Shown here piece by piece: positions 7,584 to 17,676 of a stretch of 64,000 nucleotides of DNA; the stretch's first letter is position 1; every line of letters begins with the position of its first letter. Below the pieces are notes generated by a model. That model searched no databases, was not told the origin of the DNA, and worked only from the letters and a program-made list of their open reading frames with translations. Source of the stretch: Meandrina meandrites. Its lineage: Eukaryota; Cnidaria; Anthozoa; Scleractinia; Meandrinidae. The stretch spans positions 50,010,761-50,074,760 of the forward strand of contig OY855904.1 in the NCBI GenBank assembly GCA_963693305.1, read 5' to 3'. Both the position numbers and the translations under genes were made by a program.

Positions 7584-7791
7584 AGTAGTATAGTCGGTAT
7601 TAATCAAATACTATCTTTGGTAAGCCTAAATTTTTTGCCTCTTTAGGAGACTATAGTCAGGGGCCAAAACCGGGCCACGCGAGCTAAGTGAGCGTGGTTT
7701 GGTTTTGGTTCCCCTGACTACTAGTCTCCTGAAGAGGTGAAAAATTTAGGTGCACCCAAAGTGGTATTTGATTAATACCGACTATACTACT
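7584..7791. repeat. 208-bp palindromic right terminus of the Maverick
   Basis: Bases 7584-7611 are the exact reverse complement of 7764-7791 (28 bp, starting AGTAGTATAGTCGG). The inner parts pair at roughly 80% by eye down to CCACGC/GCGTGG near 7677-7698. The outer end is the element-host junction. The two flanks (...TTCCTA and GTCTGT...) show no target duplication of their own, so this is the element's own terminus and not a separate MITE. Polintons normally have inverted repeats between the two ends of the element; here one end is also self-complementary. Confidence 0.8.
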
Positions 7792-8063
7792 GTCTGTTAT
7801 GCAACCTATCCTTAGCTAAATTAAATTTAAAACGAAGTTTTTGCTTCACTGTTTGCGTCAAATGGGTGTGTAGCAGAAGTCACATTCTTAGTACGGTTTT
7901 CCAGTTTATTATTCGTAATGTAGCCCTTTCTCAATATCACCCAGTTCGATTTGAAGGCAATTTTGAACATTACAAGTTATGAATTGAGATGCCGTAATTT
8001 TTGACGCTATTTGGAAACTGTCAATTGAACTTTTTAACTTTGTCGATCCACACAGATAGTCTT
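7792..8063. other. Duplicated 3' flank of GPCR copy 1
   Basis: No ORF. The sequence is alignable with 16526-16756 (copy 2), 28653-29032 (copy 4) and 50838-51122 (copy 5). It is the 3' UTR and downstream DNA of the receptor unit and defines the host side of the Maverick junction. Confidence 0.8.
7905..7910 (-). terminator. Poly(A) signal AATAAA of GPCR copy 1
   Basis: AATAAA on the minus strand, about 155 bp after the receptor stop codon. The same site is kept in copy 2 (16617-16622). Confidence 0.45.
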
Positions 8064-8984
8064 TTAAAAACAGGAATACTGCCTGATTGTGCCTTTAACT
8101 GCTTGTTTCACTTCTCTGATTTTCCAACAGTACAGTATCGGGTTTACAGATGAGTTAAAGTAGAGTAGAGTTATTACAGCAAACGAAGCCACGTCGTGTT
8201 GTATTCCATTCGCACCTAGCCCATCCGTAATGACCCACGGAAGATAGCAGGCAACCATTGCCAACTGCACCCACATAATGCTGGAAACTGTCTTTTTGTA
8301 TCTTGCTATGTTTAGTGGAATCCCTTCTGCGTTCTGTTGTGCGTGTGGGACATTGTTTTGTACTTGGGCTTGTTGATGTCGTAGCTTGAGATGGATCCTC
8401 GTGTAACAGAAAATCGAAGTCACCAGACAAACAACTAAGATAACGGAAGATGTCGAAATGCTGAAAACAATTCTTCCTATTCTCCACACCGAAATTAATC
8501 CACATGAAGAAGCAATTAAACAGAAACAGGTTATGACAACACAAACTCGCCTTAATGTTACGACATGTCTGTATCTCAGTCCCAGCAACAGTGCGAGAAG
8601 TCTGTCCACACTAATTGCGGTCGAGGTCAATACAGATACTCCGCACAAGGTTACACTCAGGGCTACCCAAGTTTTGGAAACGTAGTACAGCACATTCACG
8701 TTTATCTTTATTGTAAGAAAAATCATGGAGGCAGCGAAGAGCGGCTGTGCAATAAGACCAACGCAAAGATCAGTGACTGCTAGACATCGAAAAAAAAGCT
8801 TTGTCGGAGGTTGAATGGAAGAGACATTCTTTAGAGCTAAAAGGAGCAAAGCATTGCCCACAGCAGCGGTGATGGAAAGAAAAATGTTCAAAGCTGAAAA
8901 AAATTCAGCTATGCCCGCTGGTGGTGCGCTGAGTGATTGGTTCAGTTTGCTTGTGTAGTTTTCCTGTCCAGTGAAGTTCGCCAT
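8064..8984 (-). CDS. GPCR copy 1, class A (rhodopsin) receptor, intact
   Basis: 306 aa in a single exon. Seven hydrophobic segments at about residues 28-52, 64-88, 104-128, 147-167, 174-196, 232-254 and 265-287. Class A hallmarks: TM1 GN (43-44), TM2 LAVTD, TM3 end DRL (127-129, a DRY variant), TM6 CYLPW (246-250, a CWxP variant) and TM7 NPILY (281-285). The short extracellular N-terminus has sequons NFT, NYT and NQS. There is no cysteine at the outer end of TM3 or in the second extracellular loop, and no TM5 proline. Loss of both is typical of melanocortin/cannabinoid/S1P-type receptors, so the relation is probably to that broad cluster; the ligand cannot be read from sequence. It is the best-preserved of five local copies. 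Confidence 0.9.
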   Translation of the reverse strand: MANFTGQENYTSKLNQSLSAPPAGIAEFFSALNIFLSITAAVGNALLLLALKNVSSIQPPTKLFFRCLAVTDLCVGLIAQPLFAASMIFLTIKINVNVLYYVSKTWVALSVTLCGVSVLTSTAISVDRLLALLLGLRYRHVVTLRRVCVVITCFCLIASSCGLISVWRIGRIVFSISTSSVILVVCLVTSIFCYTRIHLKLRHQQAQVQNNVPHAQQNAEGIPLNIARYKKTVSSIMWVQLAMVACYLPWVITDGLGANGIQHDVASFAVITLLYFNSSVNPILYCWKIREVKQAVKGTIRQYSCF

Positions 8985-9035
8985 TGTTCCTGGGTGGCCT
9001 GAAAATTAAGCTTGCTTTGAGGCTGAGGAGATAAC

Positions 9036-10598
9036 CAGAGGAGGTTGGACACCATTCACGTGACATTTTCGTCCAATCAGATTCTGCCCTCAATATGCTA
9101 ATGGCGAGCATTGAAAATTTCCCAAGCGTGAAGATACTGGCAGAATTTCGAGTTTTTCCTTACGATTTTTGTAACGAATCGATTCCAAAGCGACAGGAAT
9201 GGTTTGCCTTGAAGATATTCTTTCTTGAGAAGTCGTCATTTTAAAGGTAAGGTGGTTTTCAAACCATATTTTATTAATGTTTTGACGAACCGTCGATCAG
9301 TGCTTGTTGGTTTCAGATGTCCGAGGTGTGATGTTTTTAAATAGCTTTTATGGCTTTTACCTTTGCTTCTAGCTTCTATTTTCTGCATTTCCTTGTAGTT
9401 TGATTATTAGGTTTTGAGTCACACTGGTCGCCCCCTGTCGCCCCCGCAATCGTTTTCGAGATATTTAACATTGAAACTTATGATTTTTACTAGCATCAAA
9501 CAAACTCCGGAAATGGCGCGATCGAAGTGTCGTGTTTCGCGGGATTTTTCGTGAACCAAAATAACACGTCTCGCTGTTTTGTCTTATTCCCTTTCATATC
9601 GTCTTGTAGTTTTCTTTTATCCTGATCTGTCTTTTGATTTATTTTATGTAGGTTTTGTTATGAGCAATCCGGGAAAGCGGGCAAATGCTCCACCGAGCGG
9701 TGATACTCCTGGTAAAAGGCCACCAAAGAAAACATGTAATCAGCCATCAAGATCAAGAAAAACTTTGTTCCAGTCGGAATTCAAGCCATCGGTGTGTATT
9801 AATGCGTTTCACACAGTGCTTTTTGTTCTCTTCTTAAGTGTGTTTGGTAAAATATTTTCTAAACACAAGTATCTGATTTGATTTGTAACAGAAAAATAAC
9901 CAATCTGATAGCCAGTGGACTGATCCAGAAATCTGTGCATTGATCGAGTTTATTGCCCTGTATCATGCACCTGAAGACGAGAGTAGAAATGCCTGGCCCA
10001 CGCATAAAAGACAGGACTTTTGGGAAAATTCTGCGGGAAAATAGAACTGTTTCAGAGCGCAAGAACAGTGCGTGACAAGCAAAGCGTTGTGACAGTTTCG
10101 TTTGCGGTAATCTAATATCTTGATTGTGTACGTACGTTGAATAAACGAGTGTTACAATGAGAAAACGTGTCGGTGGTTGATTTGAATATTCGTTTTATTT
10201 TCGACGCTTATTGTGACAGTTCGGAAACGGAAACAACAAGAACCATCCCGACACTCAAACAGAACAACGGCGACTTATACCCGTCCAGTCTGTGGAGAAG
10301 TGCCTCGCTAAACGGCAAAATACACATTCGCATTTCCGACCGAAAATCAACAAAACTGAAATAAGCGAAAAGCCATTGAGCCTAAGAAAAGGCAAACTCG
10401 GTACAGTAAAGATAAATAAATTTGAAACTTCGCAGCAGTGTATAAATACTTCAAAGAGATCAGCTTGTGACTCTTGTTGGTCGAAAGCATCCATTTTGTA
10501 CGACAGCGTGATGTTCACGCTTTCGCGTCTGTGTTCAAATGAAGCCGAAATGACGCTCTACCCATAATTCTTCGCGGGGTGCTGTCCAACCTCCTCTG
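9036..10598. mobile_element. 1563-bp DNA transposon with 9-bp target duplication
   Basis: Terminal inverted repeats CAGAGGAGGTTGGACA (9036-9051) and its complement (10583-10598), flanked on both sides by GGAGATAAC (9027-9035 and 10599-10607). Removing the element and one duplicate restores the sequence found upstream of the other receptors (around 17721 and 29993). A 9-bp duplication fits Mutator-like elements; the superfamily is not certain. It contains the small spliced ORF listed next and no full transposase, so it is probably non-autonomous. Confidence 0.85.
9660..10044 (+). CDS. Candidate two-exon ORF inside the 1563-bp element (94 aa)
   Basis: Exon 1 is 9660-9791: ATG, 44 codons, Pro/Lys-rich (MSNPGKRANAPP...), ending at TCG before a GTGTGT donor. 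The intron 9792-9891 ends TTTGTAACAG. Exon 2 is 9892-10044, in phase, with QWTDPEICALIEFIALYH and a FWENSAGK end. The WT..E...LIEF start and the later FW resemble Myb/SANT- or MADF-type DNA-binding domains of transposon proteins, cut short by TAG 10042. Without the splice the ORF runs on only to 9881. Either the remains of a transposon DNA-binding protein or a short functional one. Confidence 0.35.
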
Positions 10599-12370
10599 GG
10601 AGATAACGGAGCTTTGAGAAAACAGCTTCAGCTTTGCAGCTTTGTTAGTGAAATGATGAATTTAATTGCACTAGTAAGACGTCTGCGTGTGCTTTGTAAG
10701 TGTTAAAACAGGACCTCCTATTTATCCTTTATAAATAAAAGGCCCGGTGTTAATGGCAATTTGTGTTTGACCGTTTTCTTGAATACGTGGGTTGAAAGTG
10801 ATAGATCTGTCAGTTGGTTGTATTTGGTTTCATACAATAAAGACAGCAAGCTTAAGAATAGCATCGGTCACAGATCTTTTTAACAAAAGGGTTTCAATGG
10901 AAAGACTGGTAGTATTTCATATTCTGCTGTTACTTTGGTGTAGGGTATTTTCGAGTCTATCAATTCTGTAAGACCCATTACAACAGCTGTAAACAGGTTA
11001 TCCTCTAGAAATTAAAAGAAGATCGTGCTTGATTATTAAAATCCTTCAACATTGTCATCAACTTGTCAAAGGTAGTGCACCACACATAAAAGTGCTCCTG
11101 AACACAATACGCACAAAAAAATTGTGAATATTAAAATGTTCGCAAGATGCTTAGCTATACAGACACAGTTTAAAGCCGGACAAAATTGTTCCCTAATTAG
11201 TTTTTTAACATCTGAAAATTAGCATCTGTTGTGTTCTATTAGATTTAAACTTTGAGCGGTGGTCCGTTAACATGGTTCGAACGAAACGACAGATAATGTT
11301 TTGCAACTTCGTGATTCACTCTGAACTAGCGATGGATAAAATTATATTCTGCAGCAAAAGTGTGTTTTATAACTTGCACAGGACAAAACCTTTTTTAGGT
11401 GAGGCATTTTAAAAGTATTATCAGATAACCTGCATTTTGTAAGCGGACTTCTTTTAGAGAAATTTTTGACTAGCCGACGCTATCAGACTGTGACGCCAAA
11501 TATTTATTTTTCGGGAAGCAATTAATTTTACGTTCACTTTGAGAAGTGTGGAAAATTTGGCACGGTGCCTGAGACAAAACAAACAAGACAGCGTGTTTTC
11601 AAATGACAAAATAATCATCGTTTTTTATTACCAGAATACTGTGGCAAAAAAGGGCCTCTGCTTTGCAAAAAAATCCCCCCCCCCCCAAAAAAAAAAAAAA
11701 AAAAATACATGAAAAATAAAAGCTAGTCTTTCTCAAAGCCGTTCGGTTCTAATTCAGAGGGCCCGCTCGACTTGTAGAAAGTCTTATTTAAAAGGTAAAA
11801 TTTTTTCCTCTTGGCAAAATAAACATGTGTCGTTGCGCAGTCTAGTAGCGTGGGCTAATCAAGAATTAACTTCCTCTAAACACTTCCCCTTTTAGTGCAG
11901 GTGATCGAAAATCTAAATTTGAGTTTCTCGTAAACAAGACGGCCTTGAAATTTACAAAATGAATATCTAAGGCTTCACCAGCCTAAAGTTCATCATTTCA
12001 AATGGAGAAACTTGAAGTGGAAATCAGGAAATAAAAAGCGCGTAAAATAGAAGTTATTTTGTGAGTTAATTTCCCAACAGTGCCCCCACTGGATTATGAT
12101 ACGTATTTTTTTTATTTCTACGCCTTCAACTACAAACATTTTTTATTTAGTAATTAAAAAATAGAACCTTAGTCATTATGGTTGACCTATGGTTACATGA
12201 GGCTGTTAATAGGGTTAACCGTTAGCCGTAACACCGGTCCGCCTTAGCCGTTAGGCGTGAAAATTGGAAAATTTTAAATGTTAGCGGTAAAAACTGTTAA
12301 CCGTAAAAAATGTTTGGCCTCGAAATGCTACGAAAGTGAAAGTCTCAAGATTATCATATGAAGATTTTTG
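10599..12370. other. Duplicated 5' flank of GPCR copy 1
   Basis: No convincing gene. Alignable nearly end to end with the 5' flank of copy 2 (17721-21710, minus its insertions), for example the CAGTTGGTTG...CATACAATAAAG block (10815, 17938) and the GTTAGCCGTAA motifs (12220, 21550). Homology stops near 12370. A C-run followed by an A-run (11679-11705) is simple sequence. Confidence 0.75.
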
Positions 12371-13607
12371 TGTCCTACCCTTTGTGTATCTCGGTACTTA
12401 GAAAGGCCGATAATGTTTAGGGGCGGAGGGGGACTTTTTAACGACAAGTTTGTTGCTAAGAAAGGTTTCTGCAACCAAACAAGCCTTTTTACACAACCGT
12501 GCTTTATGAAGAGTCTTCAAGAGTTTCAAATCACGGCCATATTTGGCAAGCCACGTGACAGGAATAGGAAAAAAGATTAACACGGCCTATAGATCTGAAA
12601 ATTATAATGCGTTTCAACAGATAAAGAACGTCCACATGCTTGATGCTTCGGGTGTTTTTTTTTTTTTTGAAACTCGAATATAATTTATATCATAAAGGCA
12701 ATGGTGTAATAAACCCCCGTATTTTTAGACCTTCTTCAGCAGCGTTCCATTTTATTCACGTAAATTGTAAAAAAAACGGAGAACCCGTAGAAAAGCCTTC
12801 GGAGCAAGTACGAGAACCAACAACAAACTCAATCTATCTTACAAATTATCAGACTTACTTCATTTAATATATAGATTTAGGCAGGCCTAAAAGCGGAGCT
12901 CCTATTTATTATTTTTTACTTGAGTTTGCACTGTTTCCCAATTAATAAGTAGCCACACTATTTTTAAGCGTATATGGTTGCCCATATAGGTACATGTCGC
13001 TGCACTTTATTGGGTTCCTCATGCACGTACGCACGTAGGCGCACACATCAAATTTTAGTGTAAAGACTTTTCATAACTCTAAGGGTAATTCAGTGTAAAA
13101 AGGACCTTGATGAAGGCAAAGAAGTTTGTTTTGATGAACAGTCAAGGCAAAAAGATCAACCCAAGGAACTGAACAAAGTGAACTCGCGTCTAATCAAAAA
13201 GAACTCACGCCAAAACAAAGAAAATCACAGCAGCAAAACTAACTCAGCAAATTCATTGGGAGCCGGTTTAAGTTAAGCAGTTTTTTGTGTAAGAATTGTG
13301 ACAGTTTGTGATTTAGGAAGTGGTGCTCGCTGTCTAATAAGCTTAAAATGTAGTTTTGAACCATCTTGGTTTGGTTGCATGATTACTACGCTGCATGTTT
13401 TATCGTACACATTGCTAAATACCCTAGTGAATTTTATGCAGAGAAGTAAATGAATTTCCTTCGTTTCTAACAGGCAAATGTGCGTTAGGAAAAGTCTGAA
13501 CTCACTCACCCAAGCACAGGCAACTCGCAATATAAAAACCGGCGTAGATACTCGTTTACGAATCTAAAAATTTATCACGCGTACGAGATTTCAACACACT
13601 CACCAAA

Positions 13608-13688
13608 ATGACAAAAATGCAAGCGAGTGAAATACAGCAATTGGATGATAAATCATTTAATCGCTGGTGTGAAGTATCGTTGCCGAAG
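13608..13688 (+). CDS. Possible first exon, 27 codons, unknown protein
   Basis: ATG 13608 opens MTKMQASEIQQLDDKSF..., ending in LPK at a GTTTAC donor-like site. A TATAAAAA box lies at about 13532-13539, roughly 70 bp upstream, a normal promoter-to-start distance. No downstream exon was identified, so this may be chance or a transposon exon. Confidence 0.15.
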
Positions 13689-13885
13689 GTTTACTCGTTT
13701 TTTACTTTGATTTGTTTTCGGGATTTTTCTGTAATTATTTCATGATTGACACATTTTCTTTTGCTATTCAACAACCTTTATTTAACTTACAACCCTGTTG
13801 AATATTAACTAACTGAAAGTCCGGGGAGGGCTTGATAATGTAGCAGGGAAGAGCGGGGCAGATGAGTGAATTTATGAATATTAAT

Positions 13886-13972
13886 GAGGGATTTATCTGT
13901 ATAAATCCATCGTTTGAGGGATTTATCTGTATAAATCCCTCGTTTCAGGGATTTATACAGATAAATGCGAGG
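13886..13972. repeat. 30-bp repeats with alternating orientation
   Basis: Two head-to-tail copies of a 30-bp unit (GAGGGATTTATCTGTATAAA...) followed by a third, inverted and slightly diverged copy. Each unit is itself partly palindromic (GGATTTAT/ATAAATCC). Diverged relatives lie at 14842-14900. This looks like subterminal repeats of a DNA transposon or a small satellite; with three units it is not a CRISPR array. Confidence 0.7.
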
Positions 13973-16076
13973 GCTTTTATCTGCATAATTTATAAAACCT
14001 CTCATTAGCATTCTAATATTCTAGGTTCCGATTGATCTATTCCTGACAAAATAAAACTCTCTGAACAAATTAAACACTGCAATTCCAACATAGAAATTTT
14101 ACTGCAGCCTGATACGAAATACTTTAAGCTATATAGCAGTGGCAGGCCAAATATTGTTTTAGTTTACTTTCCCTAAAATGTTTATGACTAATGTCTTTGA
14201 AATAACAAAGCCTTCTTCCATTTCTAAATTCATTTTGGAAATATAAAATTCATGTCAATGGAATCATAAAAGATCAGCTAAGTTCAGTTGAATTTCCGTC
14301 ATGCCGTTCTCAAATTTAATTGTCGCTGCACACTGCCTCAGTTAAAAATTCCTTCCTCTTGAGTTCAACAACAACGTGTATCTTATTCTTGAAAAATTGA
14401 GAATCCTAAACGTTTCCTTACAACTTATCTGGTGTTCCGAGCAGCCCATGTTCCTGTCCTTGGTTCAACTCTTCATAAGTTTTTTTAGCCGTTCCTGTCG
14501 AGGTTTCAATTTCTTCGTACGTTTACTACTACCATTAGACGCTGTACAAAACACGCTAAACCGCACCTTGCGAACAACACACAGTGCAAAACAAACCATC
14601 AAAACAAGCTTGTGTTATTCAAATAAGGTTGCAATCACAATAAATCGCGAAATCCGTGGAAATGCACGATCGGGCTATTCTGAGAAAACCACACAATGGC
14701 AGCAATAAAAAACAACAAAGACTACATTGTTTACGCTCGGAGCCGATGCACTACTAATTAGATGGCTTTTGTCCTCTTGGAAACGGGCTTTATATAATGA
14801 TCCCTCATGAATAATATCATAAAATAAGTCAGATAAATACCTCGAACGTCGGCCCTCGGGATGTATATGGATTAATACCTCCGTTCTCGGTATTTATCTC
14901 TTACATGCAGCGCGCGAAATCATGTTTTGTAGCTCAATAATTGAATATTCTTTTCAAACTCCAACGATGAACCTCACAGTTAACTCCACTAACTAAAAAA
15001 ACACAATATTTGAAACGAAACATTTAATGGAGAAAAGTGTACAAAAGTGATTAAAGCTAGTTGGTTTGAAAGCAGCCGTTTTAACAACATTGAATTCGCT
15101 CATAAATGAAGTATAAACAGATTCTCATAGCAAAATGTGTACATTTACGTTTCTTACCTCATATTTTGAGAAGGCTTGTAAATTTTGCAGGGCAAAGCTT
15201 TCAAACCAGCCAAATAACATCGGAGACGAAGCAACGAAAACGGTAGTTTCGTCCAATGTTCGTAATAAACTCACACCACCAACATATGCATAACCTGAAT
15301 TATCAGCGAAGATCAATATCTTTCTTCCTTTCGGTGTAGCTTTTAACAGTCTTTTATCCGTCACTTCAGTCAACTTGAGCGGCTTTGAGCACACTTTTAT
15401 ATTAGCTCAGACCTCAGTTAATTTTCCAGTCTTGGTCAGCCGCAGGAACCGACGACAGTGCTTCAACTCTCGCTGTTTTTGACTCGTACTCCGATATATC
15501 ATGTTAAGGTCAACAATTATTTCGGATCTTCCCGTTAAGAGGTTATCCTAAATCATTTAGCATAAGTTTCTATGCTGTAAATAAGTAAATAAAGCGAGAA
15601 ATATTCACGAAGATCTATGCCCTCCAGCACGCTTTCTTCCCGTCTTTCAATTCAGCAGTGAACAACGTGCAAACCAGTTTCCCGCCTTTTCATACAATCG
15701 CTTCATTTAAGTTGAAATGAAATGTCTGCAGATCATTTTTTTAACAGAAAAAAACTTTTTACAATAGATCTAGCCATGCCTAAAAGCTGAGCTCCTCGGT
15801 TATTAACTTTGCCCATAACTTAAATCTGAATTAACGCGTTGATCAAAAAATTTGTAAAAAACTAGGGCTTGAGCCCGCAATCAACTAGAAAACCATCATC
15901 TGGTCAGCAGTCAACCTCATAAAAACACGTGACCTCGATGAGCTCCACATGAGAGCCCGCGATATGGCAAAGTGATACTGGTCAGCGGATACCTTGATTT
16001 GACACCTGTCAATTGATCAAAGTTGTAAGCTCTGTTTACGTACGAAAGTAGGGATAAGTAGAGATTCAATTCATCT

Positions 16077-16170
16077 GGCCCCGGTTGTTCAAAGGATGGA
16101 TAACGCTATCCAGCGGATAAATCGCTATCCAGTGGATAAGTGTTGGCGAAAGAAACTACGCTATCCACTG

Positions 16171-16201
<31 letters not shown>

Positions 16202-16219
16202 CTTTGAACAACCGGGGCC
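16077..16219. mobile_element. 143-bp foldback MITE
   Basis: Starts GGCCCCGGTTGTTCAAAGG and ends with its reverse complement. The interior repeats GGATAACGCTATCC-type palindromes, so the whole element can fold. No ORF of its own. I could not define a target duplication. Confidence 0.8.
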
Positions 16220-16756
16220 TGGTCCCCATCTCTCTCAGCCTATTCTCCTCCCCCCCACCCCCGGTCGGGCTGCCTTAGGACTCCACTCCCCCTCCCCGAG
16301 AGTCTGTACGCGCGGGCGGACGGGCGTACGCACCAAATTTTCTTGGCCTCATGGGTTTACCAAAAATTCTTACCCATGGTGCTGCGCTGGCGCGCTTCGC
16401 GCGCAGGAGCTCCGCTATAAACCTGACTGTAAATAGGCTTGGACTCATCTTAAGCGGTATCAACATAACTGATGATTTTACCGTGTTGAAATAAAGTTAC
16501 ACACACACAAACATAATTGTTAATGTCTGTTATGCAACCTAAAACGAAGTTTTTGCTTCACTGTTTGCGTCAAATGGGTGTGTAGCAGAAGGCACATTTT
16601 TAGTAGGGTTTTCCAGTTTATTATTCGTAATGTAGCCCTCTCTTAATATTACCCAGTTCGATTTGAAGGCACTTTTGAACATTACAAGTTATGAATTGAG
16701 ATGCCGTAATTTTTGACGCTATTTGGAAACTCTCAACTCTCACAGCCAGTCTTCAG
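16220..16756. other. Repeat tail and 3' flank of GPCR copy 2
   Basis: 16300-16440 is a GC-rich stretch (GCGCGCTTCGCGCGC, ACCCATGGTGC) of the sort seen at the end of coral repeats. From about 16430 on, the 3' flank of the receptor unit resumes, with AATAAA on the minus strand at 16617-16622. No gene. Confidence 0.5.
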
Positions 16757-17676
16757 TTAAAAACAGGAAAACTGCCTGATTGTGCCTTTAACTGCTTGTT
16801 TCACTTCTCTGACTTTCCAACAGTACAACATCGGGTTCAGAGATGAGTTCAAGTAGAGTAGAGTTATTACAGCAAACGAAGCCACTTCATGTTGTATTCC
16901 ATTCACATCTAGCAAAGCCGCAATGATCCACGGAAGATAGCAGGCAACTAATGCCAACTGCACCCACATAATGCTGGAAACTGTCTTTTTGTATCTTGCT
17001 ATGTTTAGTGGAATCCCTTCTGCGTTCTGTTGTGCGTGTAGGACATTGTTTTGCACGTGGGCTTGTTGATGTCGTAGCTTAAGATGGATCCTCGTGTAAC
17101 AGAAAATCGACGTTACCAGACAAACAACTACGATAACGGAAGGTGTCGAAATGCTGAAAATTCCAATTCTCCACACCCAAATTAATCCACATGCAGAAGC
17201 AATTAACCAAAAACAAGTTATGACAACACGAACTCGCCTTAATGTTACGACATGTCTGTATCTCAGTCCCAGTAACAGTGCGAGAAGTCTGTCCACACTA
17301 ATTGCGGTCGAGGTCAAGCCAGATACTCCACACAACGTTACACTCAGGGCTACCCAAGTTCTGGAAACGTAGTACAGCACATTCACGTTTATCTTTATTG
17401 TAAGAAAAATCATGCAGGCAGCGAAGAGCGGCTGTGCAATGAGACCAACGCAAACATCAGTGACTGCTAGACATAAAAAAAAAGCTTTGTCGGAGGATGA
17501 ATGGAAGAGACATTCTTTAGAGCTAAAAGGAGCAGAGCATTGCCCATAGTAGCGGTGATGGAAAGAAAAATGTTCAAAGCTGAAAAAAATTCAGCTATGC
17601 CTGCTGGTGGCTCGCTGATCATGAGTGTTTGGTTCAGTTTGCTTGCGTAGTTTCCTTGTCCAGCAAAGTTCGCCAT
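16757..17676 (-). pseudogene. GPCR copy 2, broken by one frameshift
   Basis: Same receptor as copy 1. The first 69 codons (17676-17467) cover the N-terminus, TM1 and the start of TM2. The rest, with TM2 to TM7, is in another frame and fully open to 16757. The break is in an A9 run at 17475-17483 (T on the coding strand): copy 1 has 10 bases (CG + A8) between the same neighbours, copy 2 has 9, a one-base loss. Downstream the DRL motif and NPMLYCW are intact. It is either a recent pseudogene or a homopolymer sequencing error. The N-terminus has a short insertion (LMISEPP) shared with copy 4. Confidence 0.85.

Larger units (their letters stand above)
1..7791. mobile_element. Maverick/Polinton (adintovirus-like) element, right part
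   Basis: The stretch contains, in order, a packaging-type ATPase end, five small ORFs, a DD35E integrase (all plus strand) and a protein-primed PolB on the minus strand, then a palindromic terminus. ATPase plus retrovirus-like integrase plus PolB is the diagnostic gene set of Maverick/Polinton elements and adintoviruses. The right boundary is placed at 7791 because the sequence from 7792 on matches the 3' flanks of the other GPCR copies (16526, 28653, 50838), where the same host sequence runs on uninterrupted to the left. The terminal bases CT agree with the AG...CT ends known for Polintons. The left half, with capsid and protease genes expected, is outside the window. All ORFs seen are open, so the insertion looks young. 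Confidence 0.9.
12371..16076. other. Gene-poor repeat-rich interval
   Basis: Copy-1 homology ends near 12370, and copy-2 3' flank homology resumes only near 16430. I see no supported gene apart from a possible short first exon (13608-13688) and a 30-bp repeat cluster (13886-13972). Short ORFs here lack family signatures. The interval is probably accumulated insertions between two receptor units. Confidence 0.5.

Noticed and set aside
7584..7791. Independent MITE next to the Maverick
   Set aside because: The two flanks show no target duplication, and the outer edge coincides with the host junction; better explained as the element's own end.
1..7791. Bacterial or phage contamination
   Set aside because: The junction at 7791 runs into GPCR flank DNA shared with other copies, so the element is integrated in the host genome.
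13886..13972. CRISPR array
   Set aside because: Only three units, one of them inverted, no spacers, and a eukaryotic context.
15125..15394. Minus-strand ORF of 89 codons with a GTAAGAAA donor near its end
   Set aside because: It opens with GTG, not ATG, has a TATA-like word inside its first codons, no acceptor and no recognised domain; too weak to call.
17467..17480. Programmed frameshifting in the GPCRs
   Set aside because: Copy 1 and the interrupted runs of copies 3 and 4 read straight through; shifts in copies 2 and 5 go in opposite directions, and copies 3 and 5 have further breaks, so decay or assembly error is simpler.
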